Below are positions 1-13,900 of a stretch of DNA of 64,000 nucleotides, piece after piece (within the stretch, counting starts at the first letter, position 1; every line of letters starts with the position of its first letter). Below the pieces are notes generated by a model. That model was not told where the DNA came from, ran no database searches, and saw only the letters and a program-made list of their open reading frames with translations. The stretch is from Ascaris suum (Eukaryota; Nematoda; Chromadorea; Rhabditida; Ascarididae), in the NCBI GenBank assembly GCA_013433145.1, contig CM024168.1, forward strand, positions 16,129,868 through 16,193,867, written 5' to 3'. The translations under genes were made by a program, and so were the position numbers.

Positions 1-2835
1 TCTTCCAGAAAACCAGTGGATATGATGACAGTGTAATATTGTTTCAGAAATGACAAAGGCGAAATGACGCATAAATAGGATTAAAAAATTTCTGAACAGC
101 ATTTCTTCTAGTGGAAGAAAAACGTTTGAAATTGAGACCTATATCTCTTTGAACGCTAAAATCTTATTATATACAAACAAATTTATGAAAATTTTTCTTG
201 GAAAAATATATCTGCGAAAAAGGAATTTTTCGCATTAATTTCGATCCTTATAAATGAATCCGCTCATCAAATTACCATCCTTAGGAGAGAGAAGAAATGA
301 TAACTATCAGATGTTTAGAAGTTAACTATTTTCTTAAGCCTTACAATTATTTATTCTTTATATGACGCATGAGAAATTCATTTCCATTTCTTGTATAGTA
401 ATTTTCCGTTAGTAGAATTTTGTGGCAATTTTATTACGAGTTTTGCGTCAAATACTCTCAAAATCCACAAAAAAAGGAATGATGGAATCTTTCGACGACA
501 TGTGATTTCTCACTTCAACTGTTTTTGTTCTGAATCCTTAAAGAGAATTTTCATATGAAAAAATTTTCAAAATATAACGAAGTAGCAGAACGCTAATAAC
601 CTTTTTTCGCTATACACAACAAGCATGGTAAACGATTATGAAAGAATGTAAGATATATCTTTGAAGAGCATCGCTTGAGTGGACAAAAGCTACTGGGATG
701 ATTGATGCATTGAAGCATATCTTTGTCTCCATTGGTTTTTCGGCTATAATTCCGCTTATAAGAGCATTATCGATGTGCAAACACGTTGGTGGTTGCCCCA
801 ACTAAAATAACAATCGCCCATATGCAGCGGATGAAAAACTCCGTGCATCAAGGAGTATATATTTCGGAAACTTTGAGGGCCTATAAACGTTCTTCCTTAA
901 TGTCCTACAAAAATGTCATTTCTACGTTTTTCTTAAATGTGCGATTTATGTGAAATACACTTTTTTATTTCTCTGATGGATATAAGGTTTGAGGGACATG
1001 TTTTTTAGGCAGTACCTGCTTGCATTTAGAAATTTTACACAGCCATTTTCAATTTTCACCAGAGCCTCACAAGACATACAAGAAGAAGATCTCTTATTGG
1101 TGTCAGGCGATATTCATTTTTTTTATTTTCTCCCAGATTCATCATTGCAAGTGCAGAATGCTTTATTCAGCAATGTGTGTTCTTACTCAGAGTAAAAAGA
1201 AAAATTCATTGCAATAATCATATATCCGTTAATGAATTTCTGAGGGAACTTTTTGAATAAAAGAGGAATATCTTGGCTTGAAGCTAAGCATAAGCTAAAA
1301 GGCAAGCTCATATATTCTCGAGTAAAGTATGGAAGCATATAACATGAGATGTTAAGAAATGCCTTTCCGTTTTATCCTCAACTCACTAATAGCTATCATA
1401 ACTTACTATGAAAAAGAAAAAAAAGACGTGATATTTTAGAAGTGTATTTTATTTTACCTCAGTGCCGGTAAAAATATGATATAAAAAATTCGTTTCTTTA
1501 TGAAGAATTGAATGATGCAAAATGAGGGTAATTAATGAGAGTTTTGCAATTTAATAATTGTTAAGGCCTTGTGGTTAATTTAGCTGTCATTCTGTCTATA
1601 AAAAGCTCTAGAATTGATTTTTTAAAAAACTCTTTTTTTGCTAAATCCCTCAATATGTGCATAAATGGAAGAATAACATAAAGCACAAATATGAGTGCTA
1701 AATTAGGAGAAATTTCGCTAGTTATTCCACGCATGCACTTCAGGATGTGTAAATTTCATTGTTTTCAAGACTAAATGTTTTCAAATTAATTGAGTTTAAG
1801 GCATCCATTTTTTTCGTTATTTTAAAAAAGCTGAAAAATCTCAAGACAATATTCTGAATAGTTAATAAATTATTTTGGTTTCAAGTTTAAGTTCCCGATC
1901 TCGGTGATTTCTTTTTGCTATTGGTAAATCCATAAGATAAAATCCACAATGTAGTTTTTGTTTCAAACGTTGTGTGTTTTTTTCGTGGGGGGGGGGGGGG
2001 GAGGAGGGGTGGGGGAACGCTTAGGAAAAATATATAGTATAAAGCAATGACCAATTTATTGTGCCTATCGCAATTGTGATCGAAGAATGTTGACAACGCC
2101 GCTGACCGATTTTTTTTTTTTTGTCGAAAGATATAATTGGAAAATCGCAGATGAAGGAGAAATCGAATTCGACACTAGACGCTCTAATAAGCTCCTTCTT
2201 CAAGAAATATTTTTACTTATCTTCCGACAATTGTGTTCGCAATAGTTTCAAATGTTCACCTTTAATGCTAAACCTAGCAGTTTTGATTACCCTTTTTACT
2301 ACTGCAATGATAGGTGACTTTCTATTCGATTATGACCGATGAAACTTGTTTTCGTTACGTTACGACCGCCATGTGCCCACGATCGTCAGTTGTTATGCAT
2401 CATTTTCACACTTTTAAGCAAAGGATCCAAGAATGTAAGGACACGCATTTATGACGCATAAGTAACGACATCTTCATGGGATAAGCCTCAATCGAACGCA
2501 CTATCGAATGAGTATAATAAAGTACTAGCACAGAAGCAGAGAGAAATCCCCGTATTATATGGTAATTTGAAGTGAGTCAGTGCATAGGCCTCCAGCATAA
2601 CCCTTTCCTTCAAAGGTTATAACACAACAGCTGTTCGTTTTGTGCTGCACATCCGATTTTCGAATCCTGTGCTATCTTTATTGCATCCGTTCTTTTTTCG
2701 AGTAAAAGTTGACTATGCAACACCGATTCCGTTTACTATGCGATTTCAAAAGTTTTCACTTCATAAATGATCTTGATGAACATTTCAGTCATTTTAGAGC
2801 GTTTATGAGTATAAGTATATTTGTAGCACAGAACG
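1..2835. other. AT-rich stretch, no supported gene
   Basis: Only short open frames with biased composition occur here. A G-run lies at 1987-2015. A 64-codon frame from an ATG at 2151 ends in a hydrophobic stretch, but it has no recognisable relative and no splice partner that I could find. Confidence 0.6.
1987..2015 (+). repeat. G-homopolymer / G-rich tract
   Basis: A run of 15 G is followed by AGGAGGGGTGGGGG. It could form a quadruplex and is also a likely place for sequencing-length error. Confidence 0.8.
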
Positions 2836-5800
2836 ATGTTGCAACGAATGTTTGGCCGTATTCCAATTTCTACAACTTTAGCACCAATGACTCTGGCAGT
2901 TTTCATGCTCACTACCTACATATTGTATTTATGGACACTTCCACCTTCTCCGCCAGCTACTATTATTCCAAAGATCACTTGCCATCCACAAAGGGTATGT
3001 GCTCTTCGATGACAGAAGTTGGGCGCGATGGTCTACATAAGTACAGCGCAGATTCTTGCTGCATGGAAATGAGAGATTTGAATGACGTTCACCAATATTC
3101 TCAACTTAGTGCGACATGGGTCCCTTTCAAATCTTTTGTGAATTAGTCCAGAAGTAGTAAGTAAATAAATAAAACTGTGCATTTTAGATTCATCAAACAC
3201 TAAAAGTGTTGCACTGCTGCCTGGTCGTAGAGAAGAGACCATTCGAGTCGAAGCGAAGTTTTACTCATACAATTGGGTAACTGAACACATCTCGGATAAA
3301 AACCCACCAATATCACCGACTGAACGTACACCATGGCTAACCGGTTTGAATTACACAACTACAGAAATAGAGGAACAGCGAAATATTATGGGGCAGAGAA
3401 GAATAGATATCACCGAAGTCGATCTATGCAAAATTGAGTTGCAACACGGTCGTTCACCAGTGGTGGCAGCAACTTCAGTAGTAAGTAAATAAAAAAAACT
3501 GTGCATTTTAGATTCATTAAACACTAAAAGAAATTCTCAACGCATTGATATCAGTAGCTCTAAAGCGTTTGCGCTGAGAAGGTAATTCATTAAGAACTCT
3601 ATTCAAATGCTTTCATCTGGTGCGAATTGACAAGTGACCACAAGTAACAAAGGAGCAAGGATTCATGTTATTAGCGAACGAATAGTAGAGGAAAGGCAGT
3701 GAAGCTTTGCAACAATAAACCGTTGCAACAATTCAATCAGAGGAACAAAGTTTCTGCAGCAGGGAATAACATAGAATAGCCATAGTTTAATGATCATAGA
3801 AAAGCTTCTTAACATGCGTGAAGCGAACCCATTACATCTTCCTTACTGCGCCACCGCTTCACCAGTGAACTATTGCGAACGCATTCAATTGTAGTCATTT
3901 TTTTGCTCAGAACCGCAACATAACACTAGTTCGGTAAATGAGGGGAGAAAAATCATCGCATCTGAGAACAGAGCTCTTATTGGTCATTCATCGAACAATG
4001 GTCATGATTACACGGTCTGATCATCTGGGTCGTCTGAATCTGCTTTTTTTTCTTAAATATTCTACGTTCTTAGCTTCTATACATCTGATTTGCATTCGAG
4101 ATGAGTTAAGTCTAACAGAATCGAGCAAACACTTTCAAGCTTCTAGCTCAGAAGGATTCCAGAATCGTACTCAAAATCCTATCTTCCTTTATCTTCTAAT
4201 CTTATAGTGCAACTCTTGTCCTTCAACTTTTATATTTTCTTTCAGAATTTATCCACCAATATTCTGTCAATAATGACGAAGTTGTTCTTCGCAGATATCT
4301 GTCAATAACGAAGTTTATTCGTACATTTATTTGCAGACAATTGCCATTCTTGCGATATAGTATTCATAACGTAATTGTGCAATATTTATGTCACTTCTGG
4401 TAATAGTATATCGTGGTGTCATTTCTTATTTTAGGCATATAGTTTTCGTGAATTCAGTGAGGAGATTATCCAACGGAAAGCAATATACAGTCAACTTCGT
4501 GAGGTCAAGCCTAGTTTTCATACGTTTGGCAGTCGTAAAGACATTTTTGAATATATTTTGCGACAATATTTTGTACCGCTACGAATTCGTAAACCGATCA
4601 GGTAGGTGGCTAGCTGTTTGCGGCTTAAAGCAAACGAATATTACAATCAATTCTTAGCAGTGGTTTCTAGTATGGCAGCTTTAGTCAGAAGCACTGTTGT
4701 TCAATGATGTCATTAGAATGATACAACTTCATGATCAATCAATCGAGTATCTTTTATCGATAGGTTGGAAAATTGCACCACACACAGACTGTATTTCATT
4801 TAGCTGCATTTCATTGAAGACGACTGCATTTCATGCAACGTTGTATAATTGCGACGACATGTCGATACGCTTTCATGGGGACATCTATCTGTCGGTGTAG
4901 TAGTGTCAGTTTGGTACCTTTAGAGTTGGAAGCATGCAACTGAAGGGTGTAATGTGCACCATATGATGAACTTCGAGTTATCTTGCTCAAAAGACTTATG
5001 TTTGCTCAAAATCACCTGAAATTTCACATGCACGTTGAAACTTGGTACGATTTGATTTTCGTCTCACACTAGTGGGATCAGAAATAGTGGATCTTCTCAG
5101 GAATGGTTTGGGCAGATGCACAGATCGCACAAAGTATAACTTCATCACTGTGTCCTTGCACACTATTTATTGACAATTCATGAAAGTAGATGTTTTGTAC
5201 CACAGTGAATCCTCAAGAGTGAATCTATCATACTTTGCACTTATCTAGAATACCTCATATAAACAGAATACCTCCGGAGCATATTTTTATATCCGCTATT
5301 AATGAACGGGTAAATTTGCTGAAAATATAAATTCTATATTTGATGCTTGCCAACAATAAATAACAACTTTGCATGTTCCACATTTAATTTAATGGCTGTA
5401 TCGCTGACAATTCTGCAAGGAAACAAAATTCATTGGCACATGCCGATCGATTCGACCATAAAGAAACGGGAGGTGCATTTATTCACAATAGTTACCGAAA
5501 ATTTAGTTCTTACTCTATCAAAACTAATAATAAACATCATAGTAGATTCGAATGGAACGGAACGAATACGCTCTTAGTCTTTCGATTTAATTTATAATTT
5601 AGAATTATTGAAGTTGGCGCCTACAAAGGAAATTTCACAAACGATATGGCAATCAGCTGTCGAGACTTTAATCTTTCATGTATTATTATTGCTATCGATA
5701 CTTGGCATTATGTGGATTGGATGCGAGGATACGGTGATCCCGAGCAATCCAGCGACCAAATGTTAGCTTTGAAACAATCAGCCGTTCAAACGCATACGGC

Positions 5801-8196
5801 CTTATGCACACAACATTAGAATGAGAGTGAAATTTAGGCCCTGAGGCGGCAATCGAGAACATGATATTCAGTTTTCCCAACGGGTGCACTAGGGTATATA
5901 CATTCGCTGTCGTTTATCTCAGCAATCTATCTTGCATTTAAGCCTAACAGTGCTCATATCGAAATCTGAGCAATACCTCATTTAGTGGAAACTTCAATCA
6001 TGTAATAATTTTATGATTTTTATTGAATGAGTAGTTCTAAGAGAGTGCCGAAATTGCAAAGAGAATCTAATTAATGGAACTGGCGGCATATTTTTTTAAT
6101 GCTCATATTGTTCAGTGGCAAACACTAGCATCGAAGCACTCATTGAATAATTTGAAGCAATGAATGGCTTGATTCGAATTGTTTTTATTAGCCATATATT
6201 GTAATTCATAAATTTTTTTGGAATATGTAACGTGCAAAAAAAGAAATGGGAATATAAGATAGGGTTGTGAAAAATGATCACATCGGTTTATATAGAAGCT
6301 GATGCTGGAATATTTGCTACGTGCTCAGATACTTTTCACTTCGATTTCTCGCTTTTATACTCGTACTAAAATATAATTTTATATACATCGACATTCAATA
6401 CATAAATTTCGCGTATTTTTATTGATTTGAATAATAAGTAACGTTGGCGCTAATCTTGGTTACTTATTTTCTCAACTTAGTTTTAAATTAGAAATGAATC
6501 ACTGTTATGCTTTTGGCAATAATCTTCAGATTCTTTGAGCAATATCTCAGCAATATCGTCTATTTTAATAACTCCGATATAATATCGCCATATCGAGTGA
6601 CAAAAAGTGATGCTTATGTGGCGTTAAAGTGTGCTGGAGTGAAGGCGGACTTAATTTACTTAGGTAAGTAAACTGTTCCACTGGGTTCTTTAGCTTATAT
6701 TTTTTTAAACCGATAGTATGTCCGAACATGAAAACTGAATTTTTTTTCCGCTACTTGTAGCGATATATACAAAATTTTGAGCTTTTCAACTCCTCCCTAA
6801 AGGAGAGGAATTCTAGATCTAGGAGGCGTTTTCCAATCATCGATTCTCGTTGAAAACCGGATTACTTACAAAATTTCCATCAATTTTTTCAAGCCATCTG
6901 AAATATTCGCTTCTGTTATCTTTTGCAAATAGTGTGTTTCTATAATTGTTTTCAAGCCAAATAAAAGCTTTATTTTCTTTCAACAATGGTTGAGAATAGT
7001 ACGATGCATTGTAGTTTAGCGGGACAAAAGACGCATGAGGCATACTGCTGACATATTACAGTAGCATACAATTTTATTATACGGTAATATCTCGGTAAGT
7101 TCAAGTGGAAATTTTATCAATTGTTGAGGGTACTCTATTCAGCAGGACAAATTTCGAGCAGTGAAGATTTAGCAAAACACAATCCACTTTGAACAAATTT
7201 TTGATCTGTTTAGTGCCTGATAGATCGAAGTTTGTTGCAAAGTATGCCACAATCAAACATGTCCAGTTAGCTGAAGTTTCCACAGGTCTTCCTGTTTTTT
7301 TCCCAAGGTTCCATTTAATCTAATATTTTCCCTTATCAGGGTCATAAAAACTTGTGTTTCCCCTCACTCAGAAAATCCTGAATGCAATTTAATCCTTACT
7401 GAAAGCAGTTAAAATCGCTATTGAAAATTTATTGTTTTCAGATGCGGATTATTCATTTCAATCTACCTATAACGATATAAGAATGTATTATGATTTGCTC
7501 GCTGATAATGGAATTATGTTTGGTGATGACGTTTGGTTTCCTGGTTAGATAATTTTTTGCTTATGATGTCAACTTTTACGACTTTTCAAAATTTTCAACC
7601 AACATATTTTCTATTTTCCAAATGAATGCAATCTGCAAATCGATAAATTCAATAAATTATCATAGTAAGCGAAACAATAATAGGGCGTCACAAGGCGAGA
7701 ACAATATCTACGAAATAAAAATTGGTATGTGCACTTGTGAAATGAAAAAAAATCGGTAGAAATCCACGAAAATGGCAATTCGTGGACATTCTCCTTAATG
7801 GATTTTTTGCTAAACGTCCTAGTCTAAATCGATTTTAGTTCATATTGTGAAACAGATGATCGGCTTGGTCAATCTTTAGCAATCCTCATTCAATAAAAAA
7901 CAAATAACAGAAGTAGTCGTCTATACTCCTCTTGAATATTAATTAACTCAAATGAATATGGTTGCCAATTTGATCATTTCAAAATACAGGTGTATTTTTT
8001 CCACGAATCACTTTTGCCACCAAATTCATGAATAAATAAACTTGAAAATAAATTTTGAATCACTTGAAAAAAAAAACGTTTTTTTACAGCAGTTAAAAGA
8101 GCAGTGGATGCATTTGCAAAATTACGTTTGGGCTCTCTTATCGATATTAGCCATCTGAGCGCACGAACGTGGTTATTGGAGAAGTCGGTAGAATGA
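2836..8196 (+). CDS. signal-anchored SAM-dependent methyltransferase-like protein, copy 1
   Basis: Six exons with matching phases: 2836-2994, 4435-4601, 5603-5761, 6530-6663, 7442-7543, 8090-8196, giving 275 residues. The ATG has an in-frame TAG 12 bases upstream. Residues about 17-35 form one hydrophobic segment after a short basic N-terminus (MLQRMFGR), so a type II signal anchor with a lumenal catalytic part is predicted. The SAM-binding loop reads EVGAYKG (112-118), with an acidic residue at the end of the next strand in AIDTW (D141). The later block has DADYS (207-211), D218 and GDD (234-236), as in class I methyltransferases of the Methyltransf_24 type with an acidic metal site. Substrate is unknown; glycan O-methylation in the secretory pathway is an inference from the anchor and the neighbouring glycosyltransferase. 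The paralogue at 10978-14092 has the same six exons and phases, and exons 4 and 5 have identical lengths (134 and 102 nt). Exon 1 is assigned by its GTATGT donor, phase and anchor, so it is the least certain part. Confidence 0.78.
3153..3206 (+). repeat. 54-bp direct repeat, copy A (donor-intron-acceptor unit)
   Basis: Almost identical to 3477-3530, exactly 324 bases apart. Each copy contains AGTA followed by GTAAGT, a 31-base AT-rich core and an ATTTTAG acceptor. Confidence 0.85.
3188..3480 (+). other. unassigned coding-like exon inside the first intron of methyltransferase copy 1
   Basis: An open frame of 97 codons lies between an ATTTTAG acceptor and a GTAAGT donor, with balanced composition typical of coding sequence (for example REETIRVEAKFYSYNW). 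It starts in phase 1 and ends in phase 0. The end phase would fit exon 2 of the methyltransferase at 4435, but the start phase does not fit exon 1 (ends in phase 0 at 2994), and copy 2 has no counterpart. It may be an extra stem-region exon missing one partner, or the remnant of another gene. No family was recognised. Confidence 0.4.
3477..3530 (+). repeat. 54-bp direct repeat, copy B
   Basis: Second copy of the 3153-3206 unit, with only a few mismatches. The frame after its acceptor stays open for a short distance to another possible donor near 3577, which suggests a duplicated exon boundary. Confidence 0.85.
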
Positions 8197-9828
8197 TTGC
8201 AGACGATTAGCAAGAGAACTGCTTGATTGTTGAACGACTATCTGCTCGATGACATTTGTTGATATAAGTTAAATGAATCGACATACAGCTATGTCGACAT
8301 TTTTCCATATGCTGTCTTCTAAGTAGGCAACGCTGATGATTGGCTATCAAATTCACCAATTTTCCAAACTTTATTTGTATTGTCCATCAACTCTAATAAA
8401 AATTTGATTCTTTTATAGCTCAAAATCTTCATCGATTCCTCATCGGTTAATTTCCTTTTATGCATATGAGAATTTTAAAAAATTAATATTTTCATAAGCT
8501 GAAAAAAAAATTCGCGCGAGTATTGAAAAAAAAAACGTAGAACGATACATCAAGAGACGAGTGGAAATGTGATGCTTTTAGCTACTGCAGTTTGTTGGAG
8601 AGAACTTCAATGACGCCTTTGAGGGGGATTTTCTTTCATCGTCAAATTGCCATCGGTGTATAGCTGATAATGTTTCCATCAGTTAAAGCTACCTCATGGA
8701 ACCGCACAGAATAAAAAGCACTAAAAAGGGTCAATGATCATGACAATAATAAACTTTCTGATGCACTGATTAGTTAAGTACATGTGTAATTATATCTTAT
8801 TGTTGCGGTAAATTATTTCTGCACTTTATTATACATAAATGATGGAATTTTGATTCTTTTCACACTGAATTCTCTTCATGTGACGTTTTGTCGGTAATCA
8901 GGTGATTTGAATAGAATATAGAAAAAAAAACATCAAGATATGTGTGATTATTTGTCGAATATCTATATAAGAGTTGATGGAATAGATATGCTAAAGAATA
9001 ATATTTGATTTGTACATTTGTTTCGTTGATATCCCGACAATCACCGATTAAGCTATTGTGATTTCAGTGTAGACAATGGGCAATCGGCAATACAACGTAG
9101 ATGATTTCATATATCACTAGGTTTTATATAACGGTGCCCGAATGATCTGTACTTCGATCCCTTAGTACCAGTTAACCTCTGCCTATCATTTGCCATTTAA
9201 CAGCCATTGCCACACCTCTCTGCCACACAATAATTAATGACAATCAATTTATTTTTCATTTTAATAAAATTTCCTCTCGTCTCTTCTAAATATGCTATGA
9301 TACTATTTTGAATAGAACCACAACAGATTACCAATGATCGCTAATGGGTTTTTTTTTGTTGTAAATTTGTTGATCTCATAAAATCGTTGAATTTGCGAAA
9401 CCACAAAGTTTTGTTTAGAAAAAATGCTTTCTCGACGTTTCCGTCTCTCCCTACGTGCATGGTAGAAGCTTGGCACCATTGCTAATGAGCGAAGCGAACG
9501 GCAAAATTTTCACGAAGGCCATCTGCAGCGCACATCATGTCATCCAAATTTCGTAGGCCCAGACATCACTTTCTCTTCTAGTTGATGATTGTTGTTGCAT
9601 ACGCCCTTTCGTTCGAATGCACCACTTTGGAAATGGCAAACACTACTGCAAGACCTCTAGCCTTCCTTCTCAAGTCACATACCGAATCCGTCATCCATCA
9701 TACACGCTCACTGACTTCAGGGAATTTAGCGCAAACTGGAGGTGGAAGAGCATGATTGCGTCAGAAAAAGCGAAGATTTTCGGGAACAGGCGCTTCAGGA
9801 TTAATAACTGCAGAAATTCAATGATATG
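8197..9828. other. intergenic, no gene seen
   Basis: AT-rich sequence after the methyltransferase stop. An AATAAA hexamer near 8395 is a possible poly(A) signal for the upstream gene. The 81-codon frame at 9617-9862 has no recognisable features and runs into the inverted-repeat arm. Confidence 0.55.
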
Positions 9829-10688
9829 GCAAATAAAAAACGATTCAAAAACATTTCCATGATTACGCAGCTGTCTTTTTCAACAGAGTTATGATTCGAT
9901 CACAGACGTGTTAAATCATATTATGGCATATACATTAAACGAATAACACAATAAAGAACGACACAGCGTTTCAGGTGTTTGGTTTTATCTCTCATCAGAC
10001 ATAACTCTGTTCCAAAGCGAATGCCCTAAATATTGTTTACTGTTCACTCTATAGATACGAAATTTCACCCTGAGATCGTTTCGGCGATTTTTGGGAGTGA
10101 TAGATACGAAACCTCATTTATGCCGACTTTTTGTGGCAATTTTCACAAGGCAATATACGCTGACCGCCTCATCAGTCTGTTTTCCTCTTTTTCGATAAAC
10201 ACTGTTAAAAAATTCACTTCTTTCGAAAAGATCGACATATGATAGATTACAGTTGTGATCGGGTAATAAATCGATTAGAGATCGTATAGTACTTTATGCT
10301 GAGGTTTCAGGTCGTTTTGCCATAATTGTCTTAGCTTAACTCATATTATATATGTAACATAACATTAACAATTTCCTACATATTATTCATATCACCATTG
10401 GTATAAAATAAAGAGTGATCGTGGTTAGATGGTAAATAAACTCCAATAATCATCCCCGTTATTTTCGATTATTACCTTCTCATTAACAAATCTACCGAAC
10501 TGAATTACCGATAAGGGAATTCTCGACAATATTCGGATCAACTTAAATATATTTTTTTTTCAAAGAGTCAAATTGGTGTGAGATTTCCTATTCTTTTTGT
10601 TAGAGGTCTCGTACTAAAATTCATCTAGCTTTGCTCAGTGTCAATTTAATGCCACTGCGGATGTTACTCACCAATATAAGCAATAATG
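9829..10688 (+). repeat. left arm of inverted repeat
   Basis: About 860 bp, the reverse complement of 14740-15597. The 69-codon frame starting at 10033 has a counterpart in the right arm, but the two differ by many replacements and their ends differ in frame, so I do not treat it as a gene. Confidence 0.93.
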
Positions 10689-10977
10689 CTCTGTATTTTA
10701 CCTCTCATCGATCAAATAAAATTTTTATCCTTTTGATTCATATTTATTAACGACGAAAATGCGATATTTTAGAGATAGAAAAGAGAGTAAAACCAAAGAA
10801 GCACGCTCTTGGAGACAAGTACAAACTCTCTGTTCTTTCTGAACACATCTTTTCTTTTTCATTCCTTTTTTTCAGCGATAATTATATTTCAGGAGTATTT
10901 TCGTGCAAAAACAACTCCCGCCGACTGTTCCAAAGTGGCGTACTCTTTGATTTTGGACAAATCAACTCTCCGCATTG

Positions 10978-13900
10978 ATGAAAATTTTTCGTTTAAATTT
11001 GCCAAAATCTAATATTCCCTTTCGTAAACTGCCGACAATATGCATTACTGCTTTCTTTTTTACGACGGTAATATTATTGACGCGTGAATACAATGTTATC
11101 AACGATGCACCTGTGACGACAGTTGCCACCTGCGTTGAAAATAAGGCACGCATCTTCCATTCATCTAAATAATGTGCTCATAATCAGGTCTATATTTGAT
11201 GAACATTTGAAGCGATCATTAAATAAACGAATTGAATTTCATTTTATGATTAGCCGAATTCGGGTAAAAATACATTTTGTTATAGTAATTTATAAGATCG
11301 ATCTTCATAAAGAGTAATAAGCATCGATGTCGTTGTTTTGCAGATTTTTGCATAACAGCTCAATATTTGTGATCATTTTCGCAAAAATTCACTCACAATT
11401 ACCGATTTATTTCCCATTCATTTTCTTCTAATTATGAGTAGGTTCAGCTTCTCTGAACAAAAATATACGATTATGTTGTGACGCCTGAGGAAATGCTTTT
11501 CATGCCCTTAAATAACGAGGGAGTTTTGGTGTAGTTAATGGAGATCACCGTCTTCATGTATGACATTGTATATTGCAATCGAAAAATGATTGTGTTCTTT
11601 TTATATCGCAAGAACAATTTTTTCCCCCTATGAATTAAGCGCTCTTTTTAATACTCGAAAATACGAAATCGCAATTCAATTATGTAAAATTATTGCTTAC
11701 TCTATTGCTTCCTAACTTTGTTCTATTTACACTGATATAGTATAAAAAGATTTGGAAATATAATATTGAAATAATAAAATTTTCAAATCTCTTATGGAAA
11801 TTTTTGAAAAGAAGTTTTTTAAAATTTTTTGCCCACTATTAAAATTAAGGCAATGGATTTTATGAAATTCTCGGAAGAAATTCTTCATCGTGATGACGTC
11901 TACGCCGATCTATCGCCCCTACACGATACACATACCTATGGCAGTAAGAAAAAATTGATTCAGTTCGCACTACAAAGATATATTTCATTGGATAGCAACA
12001 ACAGCTCGTCGAAGAAAACGATAAGGTTTATTATAGCATATTAACACAACCTTTTTTGCATTGCTCGTTTTGCATAAAATACTGAAAATAATATTGAAGT
12101 TAATAATTTTTACATCTTTTCCACACTGCAAATATTTCATGGACATCATTTTTCTATTGCAAAAAATTTTCTATTCAAATGGTGTGGATATGAGTAATGC
12201 GTTCATGAAAAGATAGTCCACCGAAGTAGTTCGAAACATTTAAAGAAGAGTTTTTTTTTTTGCATAGGGCATTCGAACTTATAGGATTGTGGAAATTGGT
12301 GCTTATCGAGGAGAATTCACAAACGAAATAGCGAATGCATGTACGGAACTAGCAGCCGACTACAAATGTGCAATAATCGCTATCGATATTTGGAATGGAA
12401 TAGAAGACGATGCGTTCAGTGCGTCAATTGAGTTCGTCTTCCTTTACTATACAACACTATTTAGCGTACATTTCTTTGGCATATAATGCTTAAGAGTAAT
12501 AAGCCATACAACTATAATAAAGCATAAAAATGCCGAAACAAAAGTTTTATATCTTTAAACTTTTGATTTCTTCTATCATATTAAAATGGTGACTATGATA
12601 GTATTGCATTATTACATTATTATTATAATTTTTAAAAAAATCTTTAATCATTAGAATCGTAGATTTTGAAACAAATCGCTAATAACTGAATTATTGAATT
12701 ATTAAAAAAAACACTTACTTCTCCATTTGAATCTAACAAATATGATTACCGATATTAGTAGAAACCGTTGGAGTTTTTGGGGTTTATATAGAAACTGCTT
12801 TATAAGCGTCGCTTCAACTTAATTCTTTTGCAGATCTTTAGAGGCGTTTAAAAGGAACGTCATCTTCTTTAATAATACGAAGACAATTGCACCACTTCGC
12901 AACACAACGTCCCAAGCTTTCGCTTTATTAAATTGCTATAATATTCAGATTGATATTGTTTATTTCGGTGAGTTAACTATTGCAATATTTCCGATGTGTT
13001 TAATGAAAATTGCGTCGTAAATCTTTTTTTATAGTAAAGAATTCCTTCCATGCCAACTGTTATATTAGCGACTACTCAAAAAAGAAATTTATGAAGTCGA
13101 ATAGTCTGCTGATGCGACACAACCATTTGGTACCACTTCCGCTAAGAAACATTTTCTCCATTTTGTTCTCCACTTTTTTTTATTACCCAGATTCTATTAA
13201 GCCTTTTCGGCTTCTGCACAAAGTCTATCCGACGGAGGCTTTATATACCCCTTTACTTTCTCGGTTGTTGCTGATTTTTTTTTCATTAGGATGCTTATTC
13301 CTTTCAAAGATCTCAGTTGAATGTTGAGGGCATTTTGGGGATAAGGGAGAGAAATTAGGAAGAAATAAAAGTAAAAAAGGTCCCCATCATGCATTCGCGT
13401 ACTGAAATATTATTGTTGGAAAATGAATGAATATTTAGTGTGTAAGCCGTTCGAATATACATCAGTACCTACATGCTCAAATGTTGATTTACATATAAGT
13501 CGTTCAGCTTTCGAAAATAAATCATGATGCGATTAGCTGTTATGTATGAACCGTAACCAATATGCTTAATGCATTTTTTTTTCCGAATCGTTAGTGTATA
13601 AAATCGAAGGTGTAGAATTCGCATTTCAACTGTATAAAAAATTTGCATATTTCGATTCAGATGAATGTGAAATTATTTTCTTTAGATTATTCGACGAGTT
13701 ATTCGAGTACGAAAAACCAACTTGATCAATATCATTCTCTTATGAATGGTCCTGGAGTTCTTTTTGGAACAACTTTTTGTGGACCAGGTTCATCTTTCTT
13801 CTCTCATTTTTCTTTGCCAGTTAACGCGTTTCACCTCCATTCATTGAGGCGACAAAAATTTATCAATTAAGGTATCACACTTGACAGGTTTTATATCCGC

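Noticed and set aside
2121..2342. 73-codon frame ending in a hydrophobic segment
   Set aside because: No splice partner, recognisable relative or upstream signal. The hydrophobicity may be due to T-rich sequence.
10033..10242. Similar frames in both inverted-repeat arms (also 15169-15393 minus)
   Set aside because: Their similarity reflects the repeated DNA. The frames diverge through indels and carry no motif.
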